Shown here: piece after piece, positions 47,401-59,711 of the stretch | How positions within the stretch are numbered: position 1 is the first letter of the stretch | Layout: every line of letters begins with the position of its first letter | Source: Setophaga petechia | Lineage: Eukaryota; Chordata; Aves; Passeriformes; Parulidae | Direction of reading: 5' to 3' | Assembly (NCBI GenBank): GCA_024362935.1 | Contig: JANCRA010000011.1 | Location: forward strand, 8,425,501-8,489,500 | Length of the DNA stretch: 64,000 bases | The notes under the pieces: generated by a model | Told to the model about the DNA's origin: nothing | Seen by the model: only the letters and a program-made list of their open reading frames with translations | Databases searched by the model: none | Program-made: the position numbers and the translations under genes

Positions 47401-50400
47401 CCAGTATTGCTGTGTCACAAGGGCTGTGGCAGGAGAACAGCAAGGACAGGCTTAGAGCAAGGCACTGCAGATGGATGGTGTGAGTTGCAGGCTGGTGCTA
47501 GTTGTTGAGTTGATAAGCATGGAGAGGTTTCTGTGCAGGCTTGCTGGTGGGTGCAGAACTCAGTGTCTGTAGAGCACTGTAAGTTTTACTTTTGCCCACT
47601 GGTCTCTGAAAGTAATACAGCTAGTTTAATAATAATACAGCAGAGGTAGTAGAGCTGTTAAAAGGCTGCTTTTCATTCACTCAGTATTGAGTCTGTGTGT
47701 CTGTTGGGATACTGTGCCTGGTTTTGGAGCCAGTTTTCTCTGTTGTCCTGACTGAGACAGCTTTACCTTCTGGTGCCCTGTTTTGTCTCTTGACTTGTCT
47801 CTCCTTTTCTCCAGACTGTGTGATCTCTAATGCAATGCTCCTTTCTGTGAGCAAGAGATACTCAGTTTAAAACTGAGCAATACTGTTGTGGGGTATTTCT
47901 CATGAAAGCTGTTGTCTTTGAATGGGTACAGGTATTTACCCTTGCAGATTAACAAATGAACAGCTCAGCCCTCAATTATCTGCTCAAAACATGCAGAGAA
48001 TGTAGAGGGAGTAGTTCTGGAAGGCACCAAAGGCAAAAGAGCTAAAACATATTTTGTTTTAGTAATTTTGAGGTCTTCTGAAACTGTCTGGTTGGTGCTG
48101 GTCAAAATAGCAAATAAGATCTCAAGAACTATGAGGAAAGCTCTGAACAAGGCAAGGGAGAGCTTTGTTTCTGTATCATTGCATATTGCTCTTGTATTGT
48201 GAATGCTCCCTGCAGCTTTTGCTTGCCACACCCTAAAAGAAGGAGAGGACTGGAAAAATACGGAAAAAACAGTCAGCTGGTCACAGACGTGGTGTGTTCT
48301 CTGAAGGCAGGTTACAGATACTATCATTCTTTAGCTTGGAAAAGAGATGAGCAGGTTGCAAAGCATCTCGTTTTTTAGCTTGGAAAAGAAATGACTGAGG
48401 AAAGAATCCTTAGGTCTTGATGAATGGTGTGGAGAAGGTGGAAAAAGGAACTAGGTAACAAGGTAGAACAATGAAGCTATGGGGTTTTGTGCTTTAAATT
48501 AAAAAAGGAAATCGTTTTTCATATAGTTCTCTAAGTGCACTTTTAACCTTGGGGTCATTCCTAATGTGCCAAGGCTGGATCACTTCATGTGTTCCCTGCT
48601 CTCAGGCTGTTCCTTAAGCAGTGGCATAAAGGGCTAAACTTCTGGTCTGACCCAGCTTGATGACTTTTATGACAAAGCCTAGCTCATCTGCTGTGTGTCC
48701 AGAACAATTCCTCTCACCACAATAATTTGATTTGCATTTAATAGCTGAGAGGGAAATTTGGTCAGGACAATCCAGAAACAGAGAGGAGATGGGGAATCAG
48801 GCACTGAACTATAAAAATGTTAACAAGCAGGGTTATGATGCATAAGATATGTCGCTTTCTTAGTTTATAAGAGCTGATACTGCTCTGGAAGAGGAACTGT
48901 GTGCCATATCTGGTCAATGGGATTTGGGGAAGGAGGAGCCTGGCATTAGGCTGCAGCTGTAGAAATGCTGTCTGGAAAATACTGATTCTCCACAGCAGGT
49001 AGGGCTGGAAACACCTGTACTGACCTCTCTAAATGAGGTGAAGTATGGTCTGAGAGAGACATTCAGGAAAACCTGAAGCAGATTAGATCTACAGATGTCA
49101 GCCTTAGTGGCTTCTGCCTCGAGTAGGTTTTATGTTCCCTCACCTTTGCGAAGGATCGTCCTTCTCTCTCCAGAAGTGTCCTGTTGCAAAAGGACTACAG
49201 AAAGAGTGAGGCAGTTGCTGCAAATAGTTGCAAGTTCTGTGTGCAGCAAAGGTAAACTTGGCATTAAAGAGCAGCTTCATTATCTGAAACAGTAAGAATT
49301 CACCCTAGTTTGTGCTCCTCCTGGATGAAGCAAGGAGGTGTTCAGGGGTCTGGACTTGGGCTGAAGTGAACTCTCCATTCAATTACAGGATCTAGTACGC
49401 TTGCAGGTAGTATGTGATTGACAGAAATAAGAGTGTGAGGAAGACAGTGTGGGTTTTAACTGGTCTTTAGTGCAGCCCTATCCATCTCTATATGATGTGC
49501 TAGCTCTTGTTCTTCACCTGAACATTCAGGTTGTTACTTCCCTCCATTCCTCGATGCATTTTGCTTGCCTCTGCCCTGTCTTTGTGGCTCTTCTAAAAAA
49601 AAAAAATTATTTTCTTCCCCCAGAGGGGATTTAGCTTGAGTTGATTTGCTTCTCTGCAAATAACCTAGTAAAAGCAAGAAAGAGACTTTTAATAATGCTG
49701 TTTCATAAACATAAAGAAAGAGAATTGTAATGTGCATCAATAGAAGCTTTCTCTCAGATTGTCCTCTGCATGCTCTCGGCTGATGGTTTGTTGCTACACA
49801 AATCATCTGGGGTACTAGAGTGAGTAGGATACAGTGGCATGAGCAAGCAGTAGGAGGTGAAGAATTTTACTGGGGGAAGGAAAGAAGGCATTTCCAGACT
49901 CTTCAGTTAAGTGTACCAGGGAAGGGATATCCTTGAACAGTAATAAAGGAGGTAACTTTTAGGCAGTTGAGAGAAAGCCAGGACTGAGAGCAGAAGTCAG
50001 CTGCCAGATTTCAAACTAGTTATGCTAGTGAGGATGAATAAAGATATTTTCCTTTGCATTTTGTTGACTGTGCCTCATTCATGGGACAAGAAATAAAGCC
50101 CAGATCCACAGCCAAATTGCAACCATTTCTGTGCCACATGCTCAGCAGACACTGGCTTTCACGAGTGGGGCAAAGGCAGAGATCTGTGCTGCATGTGTGG
50201 GACAGTGCATCTCTGATGCCATAATAAAGGACTTAACTTGTTTGTCTCTGAGCTGTTCTTTGTGTGCTGGATAGGCTCGTTAGCATTTAAAAACGTTTTT
50301 TGATGTAATGTTGGCTGAGTGTAGAATTGAGCAGCAGTATTGTTAGGACTTGAGAAGAGGCAGTCTCCGAACTGTAGCTTGTGGTGAAGCATGACTATCC

Positions 50401-53169
50401 AGGTTCCTAATCACTGACTGCAAGACAAGTTTATTCTAAGATCAGTGAAACTAATGCGGACTCATTGCATACCCAGGTGTGTTATGACTCCTTTTTATCT
50501 CTCCATTTTCTCTGCAAAATCCTTAGGGCAACAGTGGTACCTGGTTTGGAGTTTGCCTAAGTTGGTTGGTGACTGACAGTTGTAATATATGGTGAATACT
50601 TTTCTTTGTGAGAGAAAATGATTTTAGGTCTCTGCCTCTCTATCTACCAATAGATTTTTTTTGTTTTTCGTTCATACAATTCTTACCTGTTTTAGCACCC
50701 TCCTTTATGCAACTTTGTGTGACTCACAATCTTGAAAGCCAGACTTCCTCACTATTCAAGAGAATCTCCAGAGATGCTTGCACAAGCCTTCTTATTGACT
50801 TACTAGTTTGCAAAACAAATGACCAGCTATTTTTTTGTATTTTAATCCCTTGCTCAAATTGTTTTCTTGTGTGCAGGTGATGCATGTTGCTTACTGACCT
50901 TTATTATATTGTTCACTAAGATCCATTTTGCTCCAAGTTAATTGCATAGTTTTCTTAGTCCCCTTATGAGTCAGTATTCTCCTGTTCATCTATACCTGTA
51001 CAGGATTTGTGGTAACTTGGCCTTATTTATTCACTGAATAGGTTCATTTATCAATGAGTCCCTCTTGCTAGCGTGAATTCAACAGCTGCTTTTACCAAGT
51101 GTACTTTTATTAAAACAGAATGAGAAAATGCTTCAGAAATAATTTTGCTCTCCAGTCACTGTGTCTGCTTTTTATAATGAAATCTTGTTGCTGTTATAAA
51201 GGCTGAACTTGCATTACTGAGACACCAAGGTCTGTCTAGCATAGTGATGACATGCAGTCTGCCTCCTGAAGAGCAGGTGTAAAAGAAACTGTTTACAGCA
51301 TTTGCTGAAGTCTGTAAGATAAGAGATGGTATGTGGATATTGCCATATATAAAATAAATAGTTTCCAGTAGGAAAATTGTAAAAAAAGGAATAAGGAAGT
51401 TTTTTTGCTGAAGAAACTTAATTACATACCTATCCTGGTGGGATAAGTGTCTCAGAAGGCAAACTCAACCCATAGAAGAAGAGAATTTCTTATTCTGGGC
51501 TTAGTGTTTCTGTTCTGTAAAGAACTAAGGGGTCTCTTCTCTCTACACTCAAGATTTTTTTTGGCCTTCAATCGAATTATGAGTTTAGTTTGATTCCAGA
51601 TATGAATGTGCTGAGTTACTCATTTGGATTTCTTGATATATTTCTGTCATTGGACAAGACTTTATACCATCTTACAGCTAAAGTTTGTTAGAGAGATATT
51701 TGTGAAGTGTAGTAGCTTGTCTCAGAAAACAGTAGCTTGTCTCTTTTTCTGTGTTCTTTTTTGGCTTTAGTTTTGTGTATTTTTTAATTGTTTCTGGAGA
51801 GAGCGAATGGCTTAGAGTAGTAGTTGGCTCGATACCATGGGATGACTGCCCCATTGTCTAGCTAGAGATGTTCAGGGATAGTTGTCTCAGGAATGCCATT
51901 ACCTTAAGTTTTCTTGCTAATAATAATTCTGAAGAGGTAAAAAGGCAAAAGCCTGACAAGTCACAGTTCAGAATAAAAATGGATGCTCTTCCTCTGAACA
52001 CTTTATCCCCTTGGGCCTCTACCCAGTTTCTACACCTGTGTCCCCTTTGCTCTGCCCTTCCTGCCCTCTTGATCTGGCTCAATGTCCTCTCCTTGCTGCT
52101 GGGCTGTCACCTGTCGTGCCCAGCTATTGGGCATGTCCCACTGCTTTAACGAAAACTTGATTGTAAAATTCATATCTTGTAAGAAGCTGGGTTTTTGTTT
52201 AATTGATTTATGATTAGTAGTCATTATAACAAGAGGCTAGAAAGACAAGCAATTCACTGGAGGGACCTGCAGCTACAGGTTGTGTCTGTCTGCCAAGCCT
52301 TGCTGGCTGTGTCTGTCTGAGCTTTCTGTGCAGAGTTCCAGGTACAGCCCATCAGCAGCAGCAGTAGTTTACAGTGCACTCCCCAGGTCAGTACTGGCCT
52401 CCCTTTTGGCACAGCGTGTTTGGAATTGCTTGATGCTGCTTTTTGATGCTGACCAACAGAAGCACATAGCTAGACCCTAATATTACTTCAATTAAGTACT
52501 TTGGGATTTCAGCCTTACAGGAGGTTTGTGATAAGTTCATGTGACCTGTACTGAAGTAGAAAAGGTCCTGACTGATTTTCTGGGCTTCTTTGCTCTATGT
52601 GAGTGCTGCTGATTTGGTGGCCATTAGACAGACGGGTTTGAGGAACAGAGTGGGAAAAATCTTGAATTTACTTGCTCAGCAGGTTGCCAGCAGTATTTAC
52701 TAGGTTGCAACATAAGCAGCAGATTGTATTTATGTGAAACTTTGACTGCATTTTCAGCTGGTTCCAAGTGATGTGTTGGGAGAACTGTGCAAATCTACAT
52801 TAGGTGAAGAGAGGACTATATGGAGAAGTACTTCTGGTAGGCAAAAGCCAGACAGTTTCTTAAAACTAGAAGTTAATTGATGAGGCAGATGAACCATCCA
52901 CAGGAGTTACAGAAACACATTACTGTGGAAGAAATTTCTGCCCAACAAAGTAGTCAAAATAGTCCTAAATTTTATAGTACAAATTAAAGCCATTTTTATT
53001 TGCTGTTTTTAATCTTGTTTTTTACTATTGTAGAAGTGGTAGTAACTGCTCAGGTCAGGTATTTTTAAAATAATTCCATGTTTGCTAGGGATATGCAGAG
53101 CTGCTAATGAAGTATAAACTTGAAATACAAGAAGGGCTTTGCAGTGCAGATCCATCTTGCTCATTTGGA

Positions 53170-53225
53170 GCTCGTGAGGAAGCATCTCAATCTGAGATGC
53201 TCGTGAGGAAGCATCTCAATCTGAG
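53170..53225. repeat. 29-bp tandem duplication
   Basis: A unit beginning GCTCGTGAGGAAGC is repeated with a 29-bp period; 27 bases are identical before the second copy diverges at 53226. The unit contains GCATCTCA and TGAGATGC, so the array can also pair with itself. Confidence 0.95.
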
Positions 53226-56200
53226 CAAGACTTCAGTGTTTTCAGTGTGAATATCTCCCTTCTGATCAACCCAGATAAAGCAGGTTGTGAGTAAAGGCAA
53301 GCAAAAAGCCTCAGGGATTCTGTCTGACTGCTCTGGATTGAAATGTAGCCTCTGGAAGTATATAGAACTCTGATTGAAAATGCTGGCTGCAAAATTTGAT
53401 GTGATTGGAGGTTTGATTTACTTTTTACAAAGAAATGGGCAGCGATGGAAGGAACAAGCCCAGTGAGAGCTGCTGTCCAAAGGTGTTTTTCCCTAGAAAT
53501 ATTTGATAAATCTTTGTGACTACTGAAATGACTGAAAAGATATTTGGACCTTTTTTATAAGGTCCCCGCTATGTCCAACCTGAGTTTGTTAATGTTCAGG
53601 CTATATGGATGAACTTTTTTCTGTCCTTTCCAACAATGTGGCGTTTTATGGTGGGAGTAGTAGGTGGATTGTATGGACTTACCTCCTAGCATTGTGCAGC
53701 TAGTCTGTGGAATGAATACATAAAATGGAGCTTGCAAGGTTGCCAGTATTTGACTCATGAAAGTTTTGTAAGGATTGTTAGAGCTTGGGTGGGTATCTCC
53801 TGTGCCTGCTTTTTGTCTCTGAATAGAAAAAGCTAGCATATGACTATGATGCACACAGAACAGGGCACATGAGTAAGAAGATGCTATTTTTACTCGATCA
53901 CTTTTTAGAATAGAACAATTGTTATTGCATGTAACTCAAGTACTTGCCAAATACACTTTAATGTAGCCTTAATTGATCTGCCTAAAGTTTTAAGCAGCCA
54001 GCAGTATTCCCACTGAAACACAGAGTTATGAAAGGTTTGACACAGCAGGCAGTGAGTGCACAGAGGTAGCGATTGATCATAGATTTATCTGCTAAGCCTT
54101 GAGCCTACAGATGGAGAGACAAAGACTTTCCATCTGCCCATGCAAAACTTTGGATATATCAAGGCTGTGTTTTGAAGAGTGCCTTCAGGCTTTTTTCCAG
54201 ACAGGATTCACAGAGTACCCTCTAGGAAAAGACAAGGCTTGCCCCAGATGCCAGTAACTTAGGATGGCTCTTGGTGACTTCTGTGTACCATCAAGCATGC
54301 TCAGACAAGCTGTCTCTTGGCTGCTTGCCATCTGGGAGGCAGGCAAGCATGGGAGGAAGGTAGCTGAGGGGGACAGAGCATTCTTATTGCCCTGTGAGCT
54401 CTTTTTTGAAACAGCGTGTGCACCCTGGAGTGATCTGTGTGAGCATGGAACTGGCTTACATGTATGGGCCAGCTTCTGCAAGGAAACAAATTATTTTGCT
54501 CTGTATACATGGAAAAGACTTGAATTTGTGTTCCACCATATATAAAAAGTACTTGGTGTATTGCTTCTAGTTTTTTAGGACAGATGTGGGGTAATTTTTC
54601 CATTTTAGATGTTCTGCTAGCTATTTTTCTCACAGAGCTTTTCACTCTCATAACTTGGCAGATCTCAGCAGTCTTTTTAGATGCTGGAAAAGTGGATATT
54701 AGATTCAGCTCTACCATTAGGTTAGGAGTACAAGAGCTCTTAAGTACCTTTGTTTTAAATAATAGTTTATTTCATAAATGTAATCTTTGGATCTATGTTA
54801 TTGTGTCTGCCAGCACCATTCATTATGTGCTTGTTGCTGTGCAGTCAGAGCTCTACGGAACATCCACCCTCCTTCCTCAGAAGGAAACAAGTTCCACCAC
54901 AGAAAGCTTTCAATAGAAGTTGAACAACAATTGTTGGGGGAGCATGAAGAGAGATTAATCAACTGAGGTGGGGTTTGCAGCAGGGAAAGCAGAATATCAG
55001 TGATCTGAATCTGGATGAAGGGTTGTATTACTGAGATATGGATGATATATGAATATTGAGATTGTATGGAAGAATGTTGGAAGAAGTTCTGTTTCAAAAT
55101 CTAATGATACTGCTGACAGTGGTATTAGGCTGATACTGTGAGCTGATTTGGAGGGTGTTTGTTGTCCTGATGTACTGTTAAAATTTGGGACTGATCAGGT
55201 GGATGCAGTTTGGTGGAATGAAGAGGTGCTGAGGCAGCAGGGATATTGTCAAAGGAGCACTGTGGGAGAATGGTCTGAAAGCAGAGGGCAGGATGAGCTA
55301 GTGTTAGCCAGTACCAGCGTAAAGAGGAGTAATGGTCTGAACAATATTTTAGCCAGAAACTACTTTGTCTGGAGAAAGATTTTTTTCCAGATGAATGCCA
55401 TTAAGTCCTAAAAGAAATTTAAGATGTGTCAGCTAAGAGTCAGAGCCCATGGGCTGTGGTGAAGTTAGTGATTTGTGATTATTTTCTAAGAGCTGTTTAG
55501 ATTCAGTTCTATGGGATGTTAACCCTGGGTGCTGTCAGCCCACCAAGCCCCATTAGGTTTGATAGTTGGTCCTGAGTTTTGAGCTGACCTTATCTAGCTA
55601 AAATTATATAAGAAGTAGATTTAAGAAGAGAATAAATTATTGACCAAACATTGACCTCTATCGCTGCCTTTAATAAATCTTGAAAGGGAACCATTTTGGT
55701 TTGTATTGACATTTAAAAGGAGGCAAGATTCCACCTGTCTGCCACAAAGATGGATCTATGTATTCTGTGTGGTAACAGGAAATAAAAGACCCATGCAAGG
55801 AAATATTCCTTGCTCCTATCTCTGTGTAGCTGAGGGTTGGAGGTAGCACTAGAAGAAAATAATAGAGCTGGCTACCTAAAGATGTATTGTGACAACGAAA
55901 GAGAAACAAGTGACTGAGATACTTATTGTTCTTAGGAGAAAAATACCCCTAGAAAAAAGATCTCTTTCCCCACTTCCCTCCCCCACCCTTCAATATTAGC
56001 AACTCTGGAAAAGTCCCCTAGGACAGCCTGTGTTTCTTTTAACCACTCACCTGTTTTCAATTAAAAGGCAGTGGGCATCTCTGTAATTGCTAGCAGCCTC
56101 TTCCATTTTTTTTTCTTTTGTATCCTGAAGGAGCCCAGTAAAAGGCATTGCTGAAAAAGCACTAGCATTCATTACTCTTGAATGCATGATGGGCTAAGAG

Positions 56201-56251
56201 TCAAGCAGCATCTTGCCAAGTGACTTATTTCATTTTTAGGCCATCCAGGTG

Positions 56252-57460
56252 CTTATAGATTTATAAAACCATTGAAGTTGGAAAAGAGCTTTGAAATCAA
56301 GTCCTGCCCTTAACCCAGTACTGACAAGCCCACCACTATGACCATGTCCTCAAGTGCCATGTCTACGTGGTTTCTTAAATACTTTCAGGGATGTTGACTG
56401 CCCCACTTCCCTGGGCAGCTTGTTCCAATGCCTGACAACCATTTTTTCCATGAAGAAATTTTTCCTGATACCCAATGTAAACTTCCCCTAGCCCAACCTG
56501 AGGACTTTTCCTCTGATCCTGTCACTTGTTACCTGGGAGAAGAGACCAACCCCCACCTGGCAACAGCCTCCTTTCAGGGAGTTGTAGGGAGTGACAACTT
56601 GAGCCTCATTTTCTCCAGGCTAAACTCCCCCAGCTCCCTCAGCTGCTCCTCATCAGACTTGTTCTGCAGACCCTTCCCCACCTCTGTTGCCCTTCTCTTG
56701 ACACACCCCAGCCCCTCAATGTCCTTCTTGTGGTGAGGGGCCCAGAACTGGACACAGGATTCGAGGTGTGGCCTCACCAGTGCTTAGTACAGGGGGACAA
56801 TCCCAGCCCTGGTCCTGCTGGCCACACTATTGCTGATCCAGGCCAGGATGCCATTGGCCTTCTTGGCCACCTGGGCACACACTGGCTCATGTTCAGTCAC
56901 TGCTGACCAGCACCCCCAGGTCCTTTTCTAAGGGCAGCTTTCCAGACACTGTTCCCAGCCTGCAGTGCTGCAGGGGGTTGTTGTGACCCAAGTGCAGGAC
57001 CCAGCACTTGGCCTTGTTGAACCTCACACCGCTGGCCGTGGGCCGTCACTCCAGACTGTCCAGATCCCTCTGTAGAGCCCTCCTACCTTCCAGCAGTGTG
57101 ATCAGCACTCCCAACCAACTTGGCGTCATCTGCAAGCTTTCTGCAGGTACCCTTGATCCCCTCATCCAGACTGGTGATAGATATTAAATAGAACTGTCTG
57201 TGGGGAGCACCACTTGTGACCAGTCACCAGCTTGATATAACTCCATTCATTACCACTCTCTGGGCCTGGCCACTCAGCCAGGTTTTTGCCCAGTGAACAG
57301 TACACCAATCCAAGCCATGAAAAACCATTTCTCCAAGAGAAGGGTGTGGGAGACAGTATCAAAGTCAAGGTAGACAACATGCACAGCCTTTCCCTCATCC
57401 ACCAAGTGTGTCGTGTGGTTATACATAGAAGGAGGTAAGGTTTGTCATCGTGCTGGCATG
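56252..57460 (-). mobile_element. CR1 LINE fragment, minus orientation, about 1.2 kb
   Basis: The left part (ATTGAAGTTGGAAAAGAGCTTTGA and AGCCCACCACTATGACCATGTCC) is the complement of the CR1 3' UTR. Rightward come the complements of the ORF2 C-terminal blocks: [22 protein letters not shown] (56777-56712) and the sequence for CNKAKCWVLHLG-type text near 57020. The 57300-57400 region corresponds to the LDFDTVSHTLLLEKWF text. It is the best preserved CR1 here, but stops and indels still break the frame. It is 5'-truncated near 57460. It lies antisense to the host gene within intron 1, the orientation generally better tolerated. Confidence 0.93.
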
Positions 57461-58340
57461 TTATCAAAACCTGTATCATTTGCTGCCTCTAATGCATGGT
57501 AAATTAGTGCCCATAACCCAGAAGGGTCTCCTTGTGGATGCCATGCAACCCTTCTCCCTAATCTCTATTGTTTGGGAGCACTGGGAAGGCAGGAGTTGCA
57601 ATTCACAGGAGACTTGCTGCTGGCAGTGTTCTTCCAGGCAGTTTTAAGTCCCACTGTGCTACCTAATTTCTCTTTGGTGAGCACTGGAACTGGGCTGACA
57701 GCCAAAAACTGCCTGCTTCTTAATGTTGCTGTAGTGTGTTAGGGTTTCAAAGTGTCTCTAGGAGTCTTCCTATTCAGCTAGGGAAGATCCTGGCAGAAGA
57801 CAGTGGAGGAATTTTTATGGATTGCATTCAATACCAAATGTCTTTTCACTGCTGGTCAGCCCTTGCTGGAACAGGGTGTGCTGGGAGTACTTTTACAGGT
57901 TGGTTATGATACATTTACATTTTTTGTACGGGTGGGGGGAATTAATTAGGTTACTAACAGAACAGTTTTTACTCTCAGTGTGCTGTGAAAGTACTCAGTC
58001 TTGGTGAATCACATCTGTCTTTCTGTGGTCTGGAGGATAGGCAGAGTTGTTAGTAGTTGTTTCCTTTGGGTAGGTTAATATGATCTAGAGGAGCTAGATA
58101 ATAGTAGGTGATTATAATCTAGGAGAGAGAGAATTTTTTTGGTGTCTTGAGGCACACTGATGTAAGTATAAACCACAGAATCAAATTTCTTTTTAAGTTC
58201 CCATAGTAGGTGTTCCTGTCCTTGGCTTGCAGATGTAGGTATTGTAGTAGCTGCAGAGATCACTTATCTTTTAGAAATATTTGGATGTTTTTAAAGATCT
58301 AAACGCAAACTGCTCAACATTTTGGCCTCTGCTTTAAATT

Positions 58341-58371
58341 CCTAAATTACAAGGAATTCTTGTAATTTAGG
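58341..58371. repeat. Perfect 13-bp inverted repeat, 5-nt loop
   Basis: CCTAAATTACAAG (58341-58353) is the exact reverse complement of 58359-58371, with GAATT between. It is a short hairpin in intron 1 with no other context. Confidence 0.9.
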
Positions 58372-59471
58372 CTCATAGTTTTCAATTAAGACTCTAGGAT
58401 TTAAGCTGAATAGATTTTCAAAAGGTGCTGAAGTTAAATAACCCTTTGCTTTCCCTTGCAGCTTGAGCCAGTTTCCTGTGAGAGGCCTTCAAGGGCTGAT
58501 CTGTAGCTGATAGAAACTGGTAGTTCTGATTTCTTCTCCAGCCTCCCCATGCTTTGCTTCTAAGTCAAGCAAGAGTAAAAGGGCAGCTTTTATTTTGGCT
58601 GTACATTGTAGTTTAGGTTTCTATTCAGATCTGTCAAACATTGCACCACAGTGTCTGAGCAAAGTTCTTTTGTACACAGGGCAAGTTGGGACCATTAATT
58701 ACAAGTAGTGCTAAAAGTAACCCAGTTATGCAGGAACATAAATGAAAATTCAGTCACATAAAGGGGAAGTTATCTCAGGATCCACACATTTTTAAAATCA
58801 CTACTATATGTGTGAATGCTGAAACTGTGAAAATTTGGGCAGAAAGCAAGCTACTGCCATAGTTCTAAATGGCCATTCTGTTGTATGGTTTGCATTTGTT
58901 TTATTTTTTTTCTCTGGTTGCTTTCCTTATTCTGCTGTCATTAGTCCCTCTCTCATTATACACTCCCAGGGAGTACAGTTCTCTTGCTTGTTAGGATAGT
59001 GTAGGTGGTAACTTGCAGTGGTACAAAGACTGAAGGAGAAATAATCAGGTGGATAAGTCATTACTCTGTGCAGAGACTGGCTTGCTGATTTTTTTGTGCA
59101 TGGCTTTCTTATCCCACATTCTTTAAGACCTAGAATGTTGTAGGAATTGAAAATATAATAGAAAATCTTCAACTTGTTTGCCTAGAAAGGAAAAAAATAC
59201 ATGGTTGGATGATGAACATTTAATAAAAGCTCTAAGTTGAGGGTCTTGGATGCTCCAGTGAATCCAGCAGAGCACAGTTCCGCACGGTAGCCTGCACTAA
59301 ATAAATTTATACAGTGCTGCATTCCTCCCTTTTTCTTTCTCAAATATCTCACCTTGAATCCACATCAAAGTACAGATGGTTCATTTGCTGTGGTCTGACA
59401 CAGCTCTGGTTACCGCATGGCACTTTCTCAGTAGTTTGTGCTAAATGTTTGAACCATTGGGTTCTTCTTTC

Positions 59472-59537
59472 CTAAAGCAATGTTTCTCATATTTTTTCCC
59501 AGCTCTAAAGCAATGTTTCTCATATTTTTTCCCAGCT
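59472..59537 (+). repeat. Exact 33-bp tandem duplication spanning the exon 2 splice acceptor
   Basis: Positions 59472-59504 and 59505-59537 are identical. Each copy holds a polypyrimidine tract (ATTTTTTCCC) and the acceptor AG followed by CT. The two acceptors end at 59502 and 59535. The 33-nt spacing is a multiple of three, and the upstream copy adds no stop, so both are usable in the same reading frame. Confidence 0.98.
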
Positions 59538-59711
59538 ATCCATTGCAATCTGAATCCAAATGGTATTGATCACCCTGTCCCCACAGAAGGCATTAACCTG
59601 CAGCTTGAAGGCGAAGGAGTTGATTCGCTGGCGGTTAAGAGCACCAGTACTCCCAAAGGGCCCGAGCCAAAAGACACACCCAAGAGACAAGTGGAGCCAG
59701 AAATATCTAAG
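59536..59711 (+). CDS. Second coding exon of the unidentified protein (residues 5-63)
   Basis: The exon is bounded by TTTTTTCCCAG|CTATCC and CTAAG|GTAGGT, both good consensus sites, and is open for 176 bp in the frame dictated by exon 1. It codes AIHCNLNPNGIDHPVPTEG, then a leucine/acidic stretch (INLQLEGEGVDSLAVK), then a Ser/Thr/Pro/Lys-rich basic stretch ending in EPEISK. There is no signal peptide, membrane segment or known domain; it looks like a disordered cytosolic or nuclear N-terminus. The exon ends in phase 0 and the protein continues past the window. Use of the upstream acceptor (exon start 59503) would insert LKQCFSYFFPA between residues 5 and 6. Codon use and mixed conserved-looking composition distinguish it from the AT-rich surroundings. 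I do not recognise the gene. Confidence 0.75.

Larger units (their letters stand above)
41703..59535 (+). other. Intron 1 of the unidentified gene (17.8 kb)
   Basis: It runs from donor GTAAGG to the downstream of two identical acceptors (TTTTTTCCCAG, AG at 59534-59535). After the CpG-island part it is AT-rich with many T-rich plus-strand runs. It holds a CR1 at 56252-57460, several short tandem duplications (42689, 44178, 44391, 53170, 59472) and a palindrome at 58341. I recognise no other exon in it. Alternative first or cassette exons of under about 100 bp could be missed by eye. Confidence 0.65.

Noticed and set aside
54185..54916. Overlapping frames of 90-138 codons on both strands
   Set aside because: Frames on opposite strands overlap with no domain or plausible splice sites in frame with the host gene. 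They are treated as intronic noise.
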